A stretch of 35,623 nucleotides of DNA from an uncultured Nitrospira sp. (GTDB lineage Bacteria > Nitrospirota > Nitrospiria > Nitrospirales > Nitrospiraceae), in NCBI GenBank assembly GCA_902500745.1, contig CABVRS010000017.1, positions 1 through 35,623 of the forward strand, read 5' to 3'. Position 1 is the first letter of the stretch. Each line of letters starts with the position of its first letter. A model generated the notes under the pieces. The model saw only the letters and a list, made by a program, of their open reading frames with translations, did no database searches and had not been told where the DNA came from. The position numbers and the translations under genes were made by a program. Shown here one piece after another: positions 25,968-33,974 of the stretch.

Positions 25968-26584
25968 CCAGCCAGCCTCAACCGTTGCACCCGCTCGGCC
26001 GGAAGCTCCACTTCTTGATGGGTCACAATCACCGCGAGTCCACCGCGCTGCAAATGCGCATGAAGACGTTGTGTGACGACACCGGTCGAAGCGGCGTCCA
26101 ACGACGTAAAGGGTTCGTCCAACAGCCATAAGGGACGAGTCGATACCCACAGGCGCGCCAGAGCGACTCGGCGCTTCTGCCCTTGTGAGAGCACCTTCGA
26201 CGGCAACCGATGGATGAGTCGTTTGAGTCCGATGGCTTCCAAGGCTTCTTGTGCAGCAGTGCGCGAACAGACTTCACCAGCTAACGCCATCGCGCTCATG
26301 ACATTTTCAATCGGCGTTAGATCATCTTTAATTCCATTGAGGTGCCCGATATAGGTCAGCTGCTCTGAATACAGTTCCTTGAGTTGATGAATGTCTTCAC
26401 CGTCCCATAGGATCGAACCTTCCTCAGGTGGCAACAGACTGGAAAAGATGCGAAGGAGGCTGGTTTTTCCGCTGCCGTTTTCTCCCACGACGGCGAGAAG
26501 AGTCCCCGGCTCGACTTTGACATTCAGATCAGAAAAGAGCCGGCGCTCTCCACGCCGGCAACTAAGTGTAACGGCTTGCAACAT
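25964..26584 (-). CDS. ccmA: Heme ABC transporter ATPase CcmA
   Basis: This cytoplasmic ATPase pairs with CcmB. In 206 residues it shows Walker A GENGSGKT (about 34-41), signature LSQGQKRR (about 132-139), Walker B LWLLDEP (about 152-158) and the switch His in VTHQE. It is the first gene of the ccm operon, transcribed toward hao; no clear promoter is visible upstream. Confidence 0.95.
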   Translation of the reverse strand: MLQAVTLSCRRGERRLFSDLNVKVEPGTLLAVVGENGSGKTSLLRIFSSLLPPEEGSILWDGEDIHQLKELYSEQLTYIGHLNGIKDDLTPIENVMSAMALAGEVCSRTAAQEALEAIGLKRLIHRLPSKVLSQGQKRRVALARLWVSTRPLWLLDEPFTSLDAASTGVVTQRLHAHLQRGGLAVIVTHQEVELPAERVQRLRLAG

Positions 26585-26801
26585 AAGGGGCTACTCCAAC
26601 AGGGCGGGTCGAGAGTAAGGGAACAGGGTGTGGAAAAACAAGGGGCGAAAAGTAGGGGGAATAGATAAGGCCTATGCCCTCAGAAGGCTTCGAACAGCCG
26701 TCTTGCTCTGAGGAGAATCATCCTGCATATAATGTGTCCCAGGATTGACAATCAGTACCAGGGAAAAGCGTTTACCTCCATAGCCTTAAAGGAGCTGAAT
26801 T

Positions 26802-27353
26802 ATGAGTGACCTTGTTTGCATCGCGTTTAAAGACTCCGGTACGGCTGATCGCGTGTTGAATGAGCTGCGCGCCATGGAATCGGAGTATGTCCTCGACCTC
26901 GAAGATGCGGTCATCGTTGTCCGCGATATGGATGGGAAAGTCCATTTGAAACAGTGCGTCGATGTATTCGGCGGCGCGACCCCTCAGGGGGTGGCGCTTG
27001 GCGTGTTATGGGGAGGGTTGATGGGGCTCCTCTTTATGAACCCTCTGGCCGGTCTTCTGGGTAGCATCGCGGGTGGTGCGGGTGGCGGGGCCATGACGGT
27101 TGCTGCCAGTGAGTTCGGCCTCCTCAGCGATTATGGAATCCCGGACAATTTTATTAAATCCTTAGGGGGCACGATCGTGCGAGGCACCTCGGCGATCTTC
27201 CTCTTGATTCGTAGTGCTGAGCAAGACAAGCTGTTTGGGCAGATCTCACGATACGAGGGAACGATCCTCAAGACCTCACTCAGTACTGAGCAAGAAGAGA
27301 AGCTCCGAATTGCCCTTACGCACCAGCGAGCGCAGACGATGAGCAAGAAATAG
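26802..27353 (+). CDS. DUF1269 membrane protein
   Basis: The 183-residue protein has a cytoplasmic N-terminal domain containing LEDAVIVVRDMDGKV. A glycine-rich double membrane hairpin follows (about 66-105), then a C-terminal FLLIRSAEQDKLFGQ segment. This is the DUF1269 pattern; its function is unknown. AAAGGAG lies eight bases before the ATG. It is divergent from ccmA and convergent with the CZB protein gene. Confidence 0.87.
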   Translation: MSDLVCIAFKDSGTADRVLNELRAMESEYVLDLEDAVIVVRDMDGKVHLKQCVDVFGGATPQGVALGVLWGGLMGLLFMNPLAGLLGSIAGGAGGGAMTVAASEFGLLSDYGIPDNFIKSLGGTIVRGTSAIFLLIRSAEQDKLFGQISRYEGTILKTSLSTEQEEKLRIALTHQRAQTMSKK

Positions 27354-27412
27354 CCTGACTATCGCCATCGCTGATGAGCTGTAACCAGTTGGTATTCGGG
27401 AGGCCGACCGTA

Positions 27413-27452
27413 AGAAACTCCCTAAGGTCTAGCAGAATGCTAGAGAGTTTCT
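27413..27452. terminator. Hairpin between convergent genes
   Basis: AGAAACTC (27413-27420) pairs with 27445-27452, and a nested CTAGC/GCTAG pair lies inside. It is placed between two convergent stops, so it may end both transcripts. No T tract is present on either strand. Confidence 0.4.
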
Positions 27453-27468
27453 CCCTATCGAGTCTGGG

Positions 27469-27843
27469 TCAGGCCGCCTTCGACGCCTTCCTCTTCCACT
27501 CCATCATCTTTGCCGTCAGTTGGGAGGAGGCGGCGGTGTACTCCCCTTGCAATCCAACCGACGCTTCAGCACCAACCTTGTCTCCTGCCTGCACCTTCGA
27601 AACGACCGCGGCAGCAGCTTTATGGAAAGCTTTGTGCAGATCGAGGACTTCTTTGTAGTGTGGATCCGAAGCCATCGAGCTTCCAGCCATACTGTAGAGC
27701 CACTTGCCGAATTCACAACGATTGTCGACCACGACCTCTGCCGGATTCAGCGACAATGTCCCCGCGATGCTCTGCCTAAGCTTCGCCTTCCAAAGCCCAT
27801 GTGCTCCGACAGCCTTATCAATCTGCTCGAGAATATTCGACAT
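27469..27843 (-). CDS. Stand-alone CZB zinc-binding domain protein
   Basis: The 124-residue protein consists only of a chemoreceptor zinc-binding (CZB) domain. Expected ligands are visible: His15 (GAHGLWK), Cys43 (RCEFGKWLY), His70 and His74 (LHKAFH). In other bacteria CZB domains sense zinc or hypochlorous acid, often fused to chemoreceptors or diguanylate cyclases. Here there is no fusion partner, so it may act in trans. AGGAGGG sits six bases before the ATG. Confidence 0.85.
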   Translation of the reverse strand: MSNILEQIDKAVGAHGLWKAKLRQSIAGTLSLNPAEVVVDNRCEFGKWLYSMAGSSMASDPHYKEVLDLHKAFHKAAAAVVSKVQAGDKVGAEASVGLQGEYTAASSQLTAKMMEWKRKASKAA

Positions 27844-27941
27844 AATCCCTCCTCTAGGATGAATTGAGGCCCAATTCTTCTTTCGGCAGGCAGGAGAGAA
27901 ATCTTAATTCGATAAGACGCGAAAGTGAGGCCTAGACCGCA

Positions 27942-28301
27942 TTAATGAGGCTTCCTGGTGAAGTCTTTGTAGAATTCCCAGGCTTGCGCCAAGGAAAAGG
28001 CGCGAGAATGGTGTTCAGAATTGGTTTCCTCCACTCTCGCCGTGGGGGTAAATGCCATCAGTCCGAAGAACCAGGCTACGATGCCACAGATGGGAATGCC
28101 CAGCATGATCAACAACATCCCTGGTCCATCGCTGGTCCAATGCGCTTTTTGGCCGACAGCGATAAGTCCAATGGCTGCCGCGGCCGAGGCCAGGGCAATG
28201 ATCAGGGCGAGACCTCGTGCAATATATCGGACAACCGTGCTTCGCGAGCTGAGCGCCCAGATGAATGCGATCAGGAGAGCAGACCAAAAAATAATGCTCA
28301 T
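27942..28301 (-). CDS. Small membrane protein, unknown
   Basis: The 119-residue protein has three hydrophobic segments (about 2-17, 27-49 and 60-84) and a hydrophilic C-terminal tail with HHSRAFSLAQAWEFYKDF. I recognise no family. GGAGGAG lies nine bases before the ATG. It follows the CZB gene on the same strand in genome order but is upstream in transcription, with about 100 bases between them. Confidence 0.65.
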   Translation of the reverse strand: MSIIFWSALLIAFIWALSSRSTVVRYIARGLALIIALASAAAAIGLIAVGQKAHWTSDGPGMLLIMLGIPICGIVAWFFGLMAFTPTARVEETNSEHHSRAFSLAQAWEFYKDFTRKPH

Positions 28302-28570
28302 GCCCAGCTACTCCTCCTAATAAGTTGATACCAGGGATACTCTATCTTGGAGGCCATGATTCCTGAAGGAAAATGCCAATTCAACCCAGTCCAGCTCCGT
28401 GCCGCCCGATTAAGCGAGATAAATTTGACGAAGAACGAGTCCCTTTTCAGAGGCGATCTTGACCTGTTCTCATCTGTTGGCGTGCGCTGATTTGGACATT
28501 GTGCTAGAGTGGGAGCCAGTTGTACCTCATGTGCTGATATTTAGTCATGAACGAACCTGGGGGTGGGGGC

Positions 28571-29026
28571 ATGAAACATGTCGCCTTTTGGTTGGCGCTA
28601 TGCGGACTTTCTTTCGTCGTACCGTTGGCACAGGCCGATGGCCTATTCGACAAGATGCTGGATCGAGCGATCGACAGCGCCGAGAGGAAAACACAGAATC
28701 GGATCAACCAGCGAATCGATCAGACAATCGATAAGGGCATTAACAAGACGGAAGAGGCTGTGCAGTGCGTGGCGACAGACCAAGAGTGCCTGAAACGGGC
28801 AAAAGATAAGGGCGAAGCAGTAACCATCATCAACGCTCCTTCGACTTCCGACTCCGTGAAATGTATTGTCACCGACACAAGCTGTCTCAAACAGGCCAAA
28901 GCGCAGGGGAAGAAGGTCGAAATTGTGGACGAAGCTGAACTGGACACTCTCCGTTGCTCTATGTCAGATGCAGACTGTCTAAAGCGCGCAAAGTCATTAG
29001 GTAAAAAGGTGGAAATAGTCGACTGA
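28571..29026 (+). CDS. Secreted protein with three cysteine-pair repeats
   Basis: The 151-residue protein has a signal peptide (about 1-22), a charged helical segment rich in Arg/Gln/Ile (about 30-62) and three tandem repeats. The repeats begin at Cys66, Cys98 and Cys129, each C-x6-C followed by LK(R/Q)AKxxGxxVxI. The last two read KKVEIVD at their ends. The paired cysteines suggest a disulfide per repeat. No named family is recognised. The ATG at 28571 is preferred because of the GGTGGGGG ribosome binding site; an ATG 24 bases earlier is in frame. Confidence 0.75.
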   Translation: MKHVAFWLALCGLSFVVPLAQADGLFDKMLDRAIDSAERKTQNRINQRIDQTIDKGINKTEEAVQCVATDQECLKRAKDKGEAVTIINAPSTSDSVKCIVTDTSCLKQAKAQGKKVEIVDEAELDTLRCSMSDADCLKRAKSLGKKVEIVD

Positions 29027-29080
29027 TCGACATAGCCAACACTCCCCCAGAAACTCGTCCTAACAACTCTTCGCCCTACC

Positions 29081-29362
29081 TCAGATCCTCGAACGATTTT
29101 CAGCGGCAAGCACCTGTTCGGCGTGAGCAATCGCATCCTGCAATACCTTCACACTCTTACCTGGCCGCCTGACTTTCGGCAGATTTCTCAAAAGCTGAGA
29201 GGCCGCATTTACCAATGTCTGCAGCGTCTCGTTCATATCGCCCACCTCGCGTGAGTTTTCCAAGGCTGCTGCGCGTGCCATCGCCAATCGTCGACGAGGC
29301 CCCACATAGGGTTGCGGAGCGATCGGATTATCTTTTTCAAGCTCAGGCCGTCTAAATATCAT
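29081..29362 (-). CDS. Small helical protein, unknown
   Basis: The 93-residue protein is basic at the start and alpha-helical in prediction by eye (NETLQTLVNAASQLLRNL, VLQDAIAHAEQVLAAE). There is no signal peptide. The ATG at 29362 has GGAGGA six bases upstream and is chosen over an in-frame ATG 15 bases earlier. No function can be assigned. Confidence 0.6.
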   Translation of the reverse strand: MIFRRPELEKDNPIAPQPYVGPRRRLAMARAAALENSREVGDMNETLQTLVNAASQLLRNLPKVRRPGKSVKVLQDAIAHAEQVLAAENRSRI

Positions 29363-29526
29363 GCACGTTCCTCCCATGATCCCAGCAAGGTATCACAGGG
29401 CGTACCGGTTTGCAGCGCATCTCGCCTGATTCCGAGGAGCGAGGACTCGCAATAACCTTCGCCGGATATCGGCAAGACATGGACTCGAGCTGAGCTCACT
29501 TGCCCACCATTCCATGGGAGAGTATA

Positions 29527-29841
29527 GTGACCCGTATGAGTCGGTTCATCGCCAGAACACGGGCCTCTTCATTCTACGGTATAGGCATGGTGATTCTAGT
29601 CCTATTTGTGTGCATCTGCGTGGTATCGCAGATGCTCGGAACACCGGTCACGCTCATCGATGTCCTCACGTCGGAGTTACCAGGAGAATCTGTATCTGAA
29701 GACTTCTCCATTCCTGCCCTCACACCTAAGCCGGACCTCGCCGCCCACACACGCCTCTACGAAAAACTGGACCCCTCACACCATCTTCCGATCCTTGCGA
29801 ATTCGATCTTCCATCCTCCCGACGTATCACTGCCGTTCTGA
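29527..29841 (+). CDS. Single-span membrane-anchored protein, unknown
   Basis: The protein of about 104 residues has a basic N-terminus, one membrane helix (about 16-38) and a proline-rich periplasmic part ending SIFHPPDVSLPF. The GTG at 29527 is preferred because GGGAG lies six bases upstream; an ATG at 29536 is also possible. No family is recognised. A small membrane ORF follows on the same strand. Confidence 0.55.
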   Translation: MTRMSRFIARTRASSFYGIGMVILVLFVCICVVSQMLGTPVTLIDVLTSELPGESVSEDFSIPALTPKPDLAAHTRLYEKLDPSHHLPILANSIFHPPDVSLPF

Positions 29842-29972
29842 TTACGTCATCGGATCACGAGATTATTGCGCCCAAGTGAGTACCTTCTTTCTCCTCCAGA
29901 GGAAGAGAAGCTCGAATCAATGCAATGAGCAACGCTCAAGAGTAGATATATTTAGCCAAGGAGGTGACTCAA

Positions 29973-30062
29973 ATGCCTGGCATGAACGATGCGCTCTCTT
30001 ACATCATTTTAGGTGGGTTTGCCTTCGCAATTATTATATGGGCCCTGTTTTTCGCTGGCTAG
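29973..30062 (+). CDS. 29-residue membrane miniprotein
   Basis: The frame MPGMNDALSYIILGGFAFAI continues with a hydrophobic stretch ending WALFFAG before TAG. It is a single membrane helix. Directly upstream, AAGGAGGTGA (29958-29967) is a perfect complement of the 16S rRNA 3' end, five bases before the ATG. Hydrophobic content plus an ideal Shine-Dalgarno make translation likely. The partner is unknown; small subunits of oxidases or transporters often look like this. Confidence 0.65.
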   Translation: MPGMNDALSYIILGGFAFAIIIWALFFAG

Positions 30063-30072
30063 GAGGCAGCCT

Positions 30073-30139
30073 CTGACACCCCCCCGATTTCATGGCCACT
30101 GGGAATGGAGACCGCGGTAGAAATCGGGGGATGTGTCAG
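30073..30139. repeat. Long inverted repeat after the miniprotein
   Basis: CCCCCGATTTC (30081-30091) pairs with 30120-30130, and CTGACAC (30073-30079) pairs with 30133-30139, leaving a one-against-two base bulge and a 28-base loop. The 18-bp stem could end the miniprotein transcript or be an RNA element; no T tract follows. Confidence 0.55.
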
Positions 30140-30240
30140 GGCGTACTGACGGTGAATGACGCCGCAAGCGGTGAGGTTAACTGTGTGTCCTCAGCCTTCA
30201 TCGCTCAATGAGGCTGATCAAGACCTGAGTCTTGCTCGAC

Positions 30241-30438
30241 CTACCTCGCGATGTCCGGCTCCACTTGACGAGGGCTCGGAGCCCGTAAGGACCGCAGACC
30301 AGCTACAATGGCTTCGAGTTCGGAGCGTGCCCCAGTTTTCTGCATCACATCGTCGAGCAGCGAGCGCAGGGCCACATGCGCATCACGCAACCGGTCTGAC
30401 CCGCTTTCGCTGTCACTCAGCAAAACCCAAATCAGCAT
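30241..30438 (-). CDS. Possible small protein, weakly supported
   Basis: A 65-residue frame has a helical-looking middle (RLRDAHVALRSLLDDVMQK) but no ribosome binding site before its ATG. It is the only candidate gene in the roughly 590-base stretch between the miniprotein and the next lipoprotein. The surrounding bases show nothing else beyond the inverted repeat at 30073-30139. Confidence 0.25.
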   Translation of the reverse strand: MLIWVLLSDSESGSDRLRDAHVALRSLLDDVMQKTGARSELEAIVAGLRSLRAPSPRQVEPDIAR

Positions 30439-30651
30439 CGGTGAGAAAGGGGCGTGAATTTACCGAACATGTCTCGGGTATATCCAACCTTACGCTGAGA
30501 CAATGTTAGTAACACGAAGGTACAATAGTGCGTGCGAGGATCTTATACAAGATATCCCGCGCTCATTGCTGCCCGGCATGGCATACCATGCGACTGAGTC
30601 TCAAACGGCTAGCTGGTTGGTTCTCAACGATTGATCAACCGGTGCGGAGTC

Positions 30652-31191
30652 TTAAAGCTTACAGGCATCTTCGGTGATTTCCGGACCGGGGATCGGATGT
30701 TGGCGAACCTGCTTCACATAGTTCCGGCAATCCATCTCGGCCCCTTCCTTGTTCGCTTGGCCTTCATTCACCAAACGCCGCCATTGGGCCAGGCGTTCCG
30801 CAAACGGATCGTACCGGCACACGGCTTTGCCTGATGGTGACCCAGCCAGTTGCTGGCACTTGGTCACCCAGAGTTCCGGCGTCAGAGCCCCGCTCTCCAC
30901 CGACTTGGTCAGCTCATAGAGGTTATCGGCGAACGACCCAAAGTCACAGATTGCGGGATCTACAGGTGGTGGAGCCGAATGGTTTCGATCGACCGTATGC
31001 AGCATCTGGCGACAGTTGGTTTCACCGGCCTCTTTCGAGATCAGGCCCTTTTCAATCTGCTGCTTGGTTTCCGTCCGGCGCTCATCAAACTCAGATTTTG
31101 ACAGGAGGGCCGGAGCGCCAACCATCATCGCCGTCGTGGTCGGACAACCAGCCAGCACCAGGGGTAAGAGGCCAAGGAGAAATCGTCGCAT
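30652..31191 (-). CDS. Lipoprotein with three cysteine-paired repeats
   Basis: The 179-residue protein has a lipoprotein signal with lipobox VLAGC (Cys16). Three repeats follow, each starting with Phe and reaching a Cys exactly 25 residues later (Phe35-Cys60, Phe87-Cys112, Phe130-Cys155). A further Cys follows each (Cys82, Cys125, Cys177). The repeats share the pattern F-x-E/D-x-x-x-x-x-x-x-I/V-E-x-G. Three disulfides are likely. The start ATG 31191 has GAGG seven bases upstream; an upstream TTG is rejected. The family is not recognised. Confidence 0.75.
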   Translation of the reverse strand: MRRFLLGLLPLVLAGCPTTTAMMVGAPALLSKSEFDERRTETKQQIEKGLISKEAGETNCRQMLHTVDRNHSAPPPVDPAICDFGSFADNLYELTKSVESGALTPELWVTKCQQLAGSPSGKAVCRYDPFAERLAQWRRLVNEGQANKEGAEMDCRNYVKQVRQHPIPGPEITEDACKL

Positions 31192-31943
<752 letters not shown>

Positions 31944-32037
31944 TCGTTTTCCACTTCGAAGTGTCGTGCACCGCAGAATGCTGAGACCGCATCCGGCATG
32001 GGTGTGTTATGTCTTGGCATCACCGAAGCGATGAGTC

Positions 32038-32340
32038 ATGGCTGATAAGATTCCACGATTCATGACCAATGCAACCGTCATTAAGGTGTTAGCGAAAGTC
32101 TTTGCGTTCCAAGCCATCGAGATCAATCTCTTGCGTTCCCATGCTGGGATATCCGATGCTGATTGGAAGACCCTGAAGACAAAAGCCTTTAAGAAAACCT
32201 ACGCCAAGCAACGCGCTTTCTATGAAGATCGCTTGACGGGTGCGTTCGCGTTGGAGCGCATTTCCCAGTCGGAACGTGAAACAAGACTTCTTGAACTCTG
32301 GCTAAAGCAGAGTGAGGAGTTCCCCAAAGAGGAACCATAA
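32038..32340 (+). CDS. Small unknown protein
   Basis: The 100-residue protein is basic and mostly helical in appearance (LKTKAFKKTYAKQRAFYEDR), without signal peptide or membrane segment. The ATG at 32038 has no clear ribosome binding site, so the start is uncertain. It follows the ferredoxin gene by about 95 bases on the same strand. No family is recognised. Confidence 0.5.
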   Translation: MADKIPRFMTNATVIKVLAKVFAFQAIEINLLRSHAGISDADWKTLKTKAFKKTYAKQRAFYEDRLTGAFALERISQSERETRLLELWLKQSEEFPKEEP

Positions 32341-32446
32341 CTCGAACCGTATCGACCTCGTCAGGCACGCTTGTGCCGGCGAGGAATCGGTCACGAAGCG
32401 CCGCTGCCAGCCTGAACGTGACGTGATGGTTCCAGCCACTTACATC

Positions 32447-32472
32447 CGGCGCGATGGATCCACATCGCGCCG
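32447..32472. terminator. Perfect hairpin between convergent genes
   Basis: CGGCGCGATG (32447-32456) pairs perfectly with 32463-32472 around a 6-base loop. It lies between two convergent genes; no T tract follows, so terminator function is tentative. Confidence 0.45.
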
Positions 32473-32541
32473 TTGCCGCTGTCTCAGTCAATCTGTCCCA
32501 TCACCCTGCGTCGACGCATTGCTGTCGTTACAGGGGCTCCC

Positions 32542-32805
32542 TCACAGTCGACTCCGAAGCCGCTCATAGCCCTTCTTCAATTCATCGATCGCTAGACCCA
32601 GTGCGGCGCCGACAGATTCTGTCGTCTTGCCCACTTCCTCCCGTGCTGCTTCCAGCTTGGGCTTGATCTCATCCCACTGACTTTCCAAACGGGCCCATTC
32701 ATCTTTTGCATCCGCCTTCGCCAAGTGAAGCTGGACGTGAAGCTCATCACGTTGTTGCTTGAGATGTTCCAACGCTTTTGTGATCTGCTCTGGTACCTCT
32801 GCCAT
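32542..32805 (-). CDS. Small coiled-coil protein
   Basis: The 87-residue protein is nearly all helical with heptad-like spacing (ALEHLKQQRDELHVQLHLAK, then WARLESQWDEIKPKLEAARE), suggesting a coiled coil. It has no signal peptide or membrane span. The ATG has AAGGGG upstream. Function unknown; similar small proteins are common in Nitrospira-like and proteobacterial genomes. Confidence 0.65.
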   Translation of the reverse strand: MAEVPEQITKALEHLKQQRDELHVQLHLAKADAKDEWARLESQWDEIKPKLEAAREEVGKTTESVGAALGLAIDELKKGYERLRSRL

Positions 32806-32970
32806 AAGATCTACCCCTTTGTTAAACGTGGATGTGTATCCGTGTCACTTCTATTCGCCACAATGTGATTGAGCATTCTAGGAAGTGTACGTCTGGTGAT
32901 CAAACCATAGTACCTATTCTATCTCGTTGAAATACATAGCACTAGCCCTGCTCATCCATAAATCATAAGC

Positions 32971-33028
32971 TTACGCGCATCCCCCTCGTAAAGTCACGGT
33001 TGCAGAAGGCGGAAAACTCGGCGATACT
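32971..33028 (+). promoter_or_regulatory. Conserved promoter-like element, copy A
   Basis: This 58-base element is shared with 35431-35490. It begins TTAC-x2-GCATC, continues CTCGTAAA, TTGCAG and ends GCGATACT. TTGCAG and GATACT are 17 bases apart, so they may act as -35 and -10, with the upstream conserved block as an activator site. It would serve the cupredoxin-like gene at 33148. Confidence 0.5.
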
Positions 33029-33147
33029 ACTGGGAGGTGAGCATAGCCATTTCCACTTCAACCGATGAGCGGGCGGGTGAACTAGTGGACGAATATCGTC
33101 ATCCTACAATTGATAGCGAGCAACTGATACCGGCAGGAGAACCGACG

Positions 33148-33924
33148 GTGACGCGACGCATGAAAACCGCATTCTGGGCAATGGCTGGAGCACTCGTAGT
33201 GCTGACAACGTGGCTAGGAACCGAGACCTGGGCGTATGAATCAGGACCTGTGAAGGATGGGACCACTGTACGAGGCACCGTGACCGTCGCCGGAACCGTA
33301 CCGGCACCCAAAGAATTCGAGTTACGTCGTTTCCCAGACTACGAGTTTTGCAGAACCCTGTCCGATGATCGTGGGTATCGGCGCCTCAGGGAAGTCACGT
33401 TCAGGCCGGACGGCGGCCTCAAAGATGTCGTCGTGGTGGTGGAAGGGGTGAAACAGGGCAAACCCTTCACTGGCACCGATACCGAAGTGGAAGCAACGCT
33501 CTGTCAATTTCTCCCCTTCGTCACCGTCGTCAGCGACACGCGTCGAGTCACGGTGTTTAACCGGGACCCAGTACCCCACGATATCCAAGGGATGGCATCA
33601 GAGCAAACCGGAAGTGAGATGGTGTTTTATCGCCCATCCCTAGAGGCCGGCGGGACTACCGATCTGGTGCAGCTCGCCAAAGGGCAACAGGTGTTTACCA
33701 TGCACTGCAGCCAACATCCCTACATGCAGAACTGGGGCTATGCCGTCGATAATCCCTATTATGCGGTGACAGATGTGACAGGCGCCTTCTCCATTGAAGA
33801 TCTCCCGCCAGGAACGTATCGCCTCAAAGCCTGGCATCCCATTCTCGGTACACAGGAGCGAGAGATCACGGTCTCCCCCAATGAAACTGCCTCACTGAAC
33901 CTGTCGTTTGAAGCCAACTTCTGA
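33148..33924 (+). CDS. Cupredoxin-like protein with carboxypeptidase-regulatory domain
   Basis: The 258-residue exported protein (signal peptide about 1-29, ending ETWA) has a cupredoxin-like fold in the middle. A His in DPVPHDIQG and the C-x2-H-x2-M cluster in MHCSQHPYM fit a type 1 copper site. A C-terminal carboxypeptidase-regulatory-like beta domain (VTDVTGAFSIEDLPPGTYRL and following) completes it. The GTG at 33148 has AGGAGA seven bases upstream. It lies after the candidate promoter by a reasonable distance, so it is preferred over the in-frame GTG at 33037. It may carry electrons or store copper in the periplasm. Confidence 0.82.
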   Translation: MTRRMKTAFWAMAGALVVLTTWLGTETWAYESGPVKDGTTVRGTVTVAGTVPAPKEFELRRFPDYEFCRTLSDDRGYRRLREVTFRPDGGLKDVVVVVEGVKQGKPFTGTDTEVEATLCQFLPFVTVVSDTRRVTVFNRDPVPHDIQGMASEQTGSEMVFYRPSLEAGGTTDLVQLAKGQQVFTMHCSQHPYMQNWGYAVDNPYYAVTDVTGAFSIEDLPPGTYRLKAWHPILGTQEREITVSPNETASLNLSFEANF

Positions 33925-33974
33925 CAGGGAACAGGTCAAATTCTCTCGCTCTTCCCGAACAGAACGGTTGGTAT

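Noticed and set aside
33037..33147. Upstream GTG start for the cupredoxin-like protein
   Set aside because: The Shine-Dalgarno would overlap the start codon, and it lies almost on the expected transcription start. The GTG at 33148 has a well-spaced AGGAGA and begins the signal peptide.
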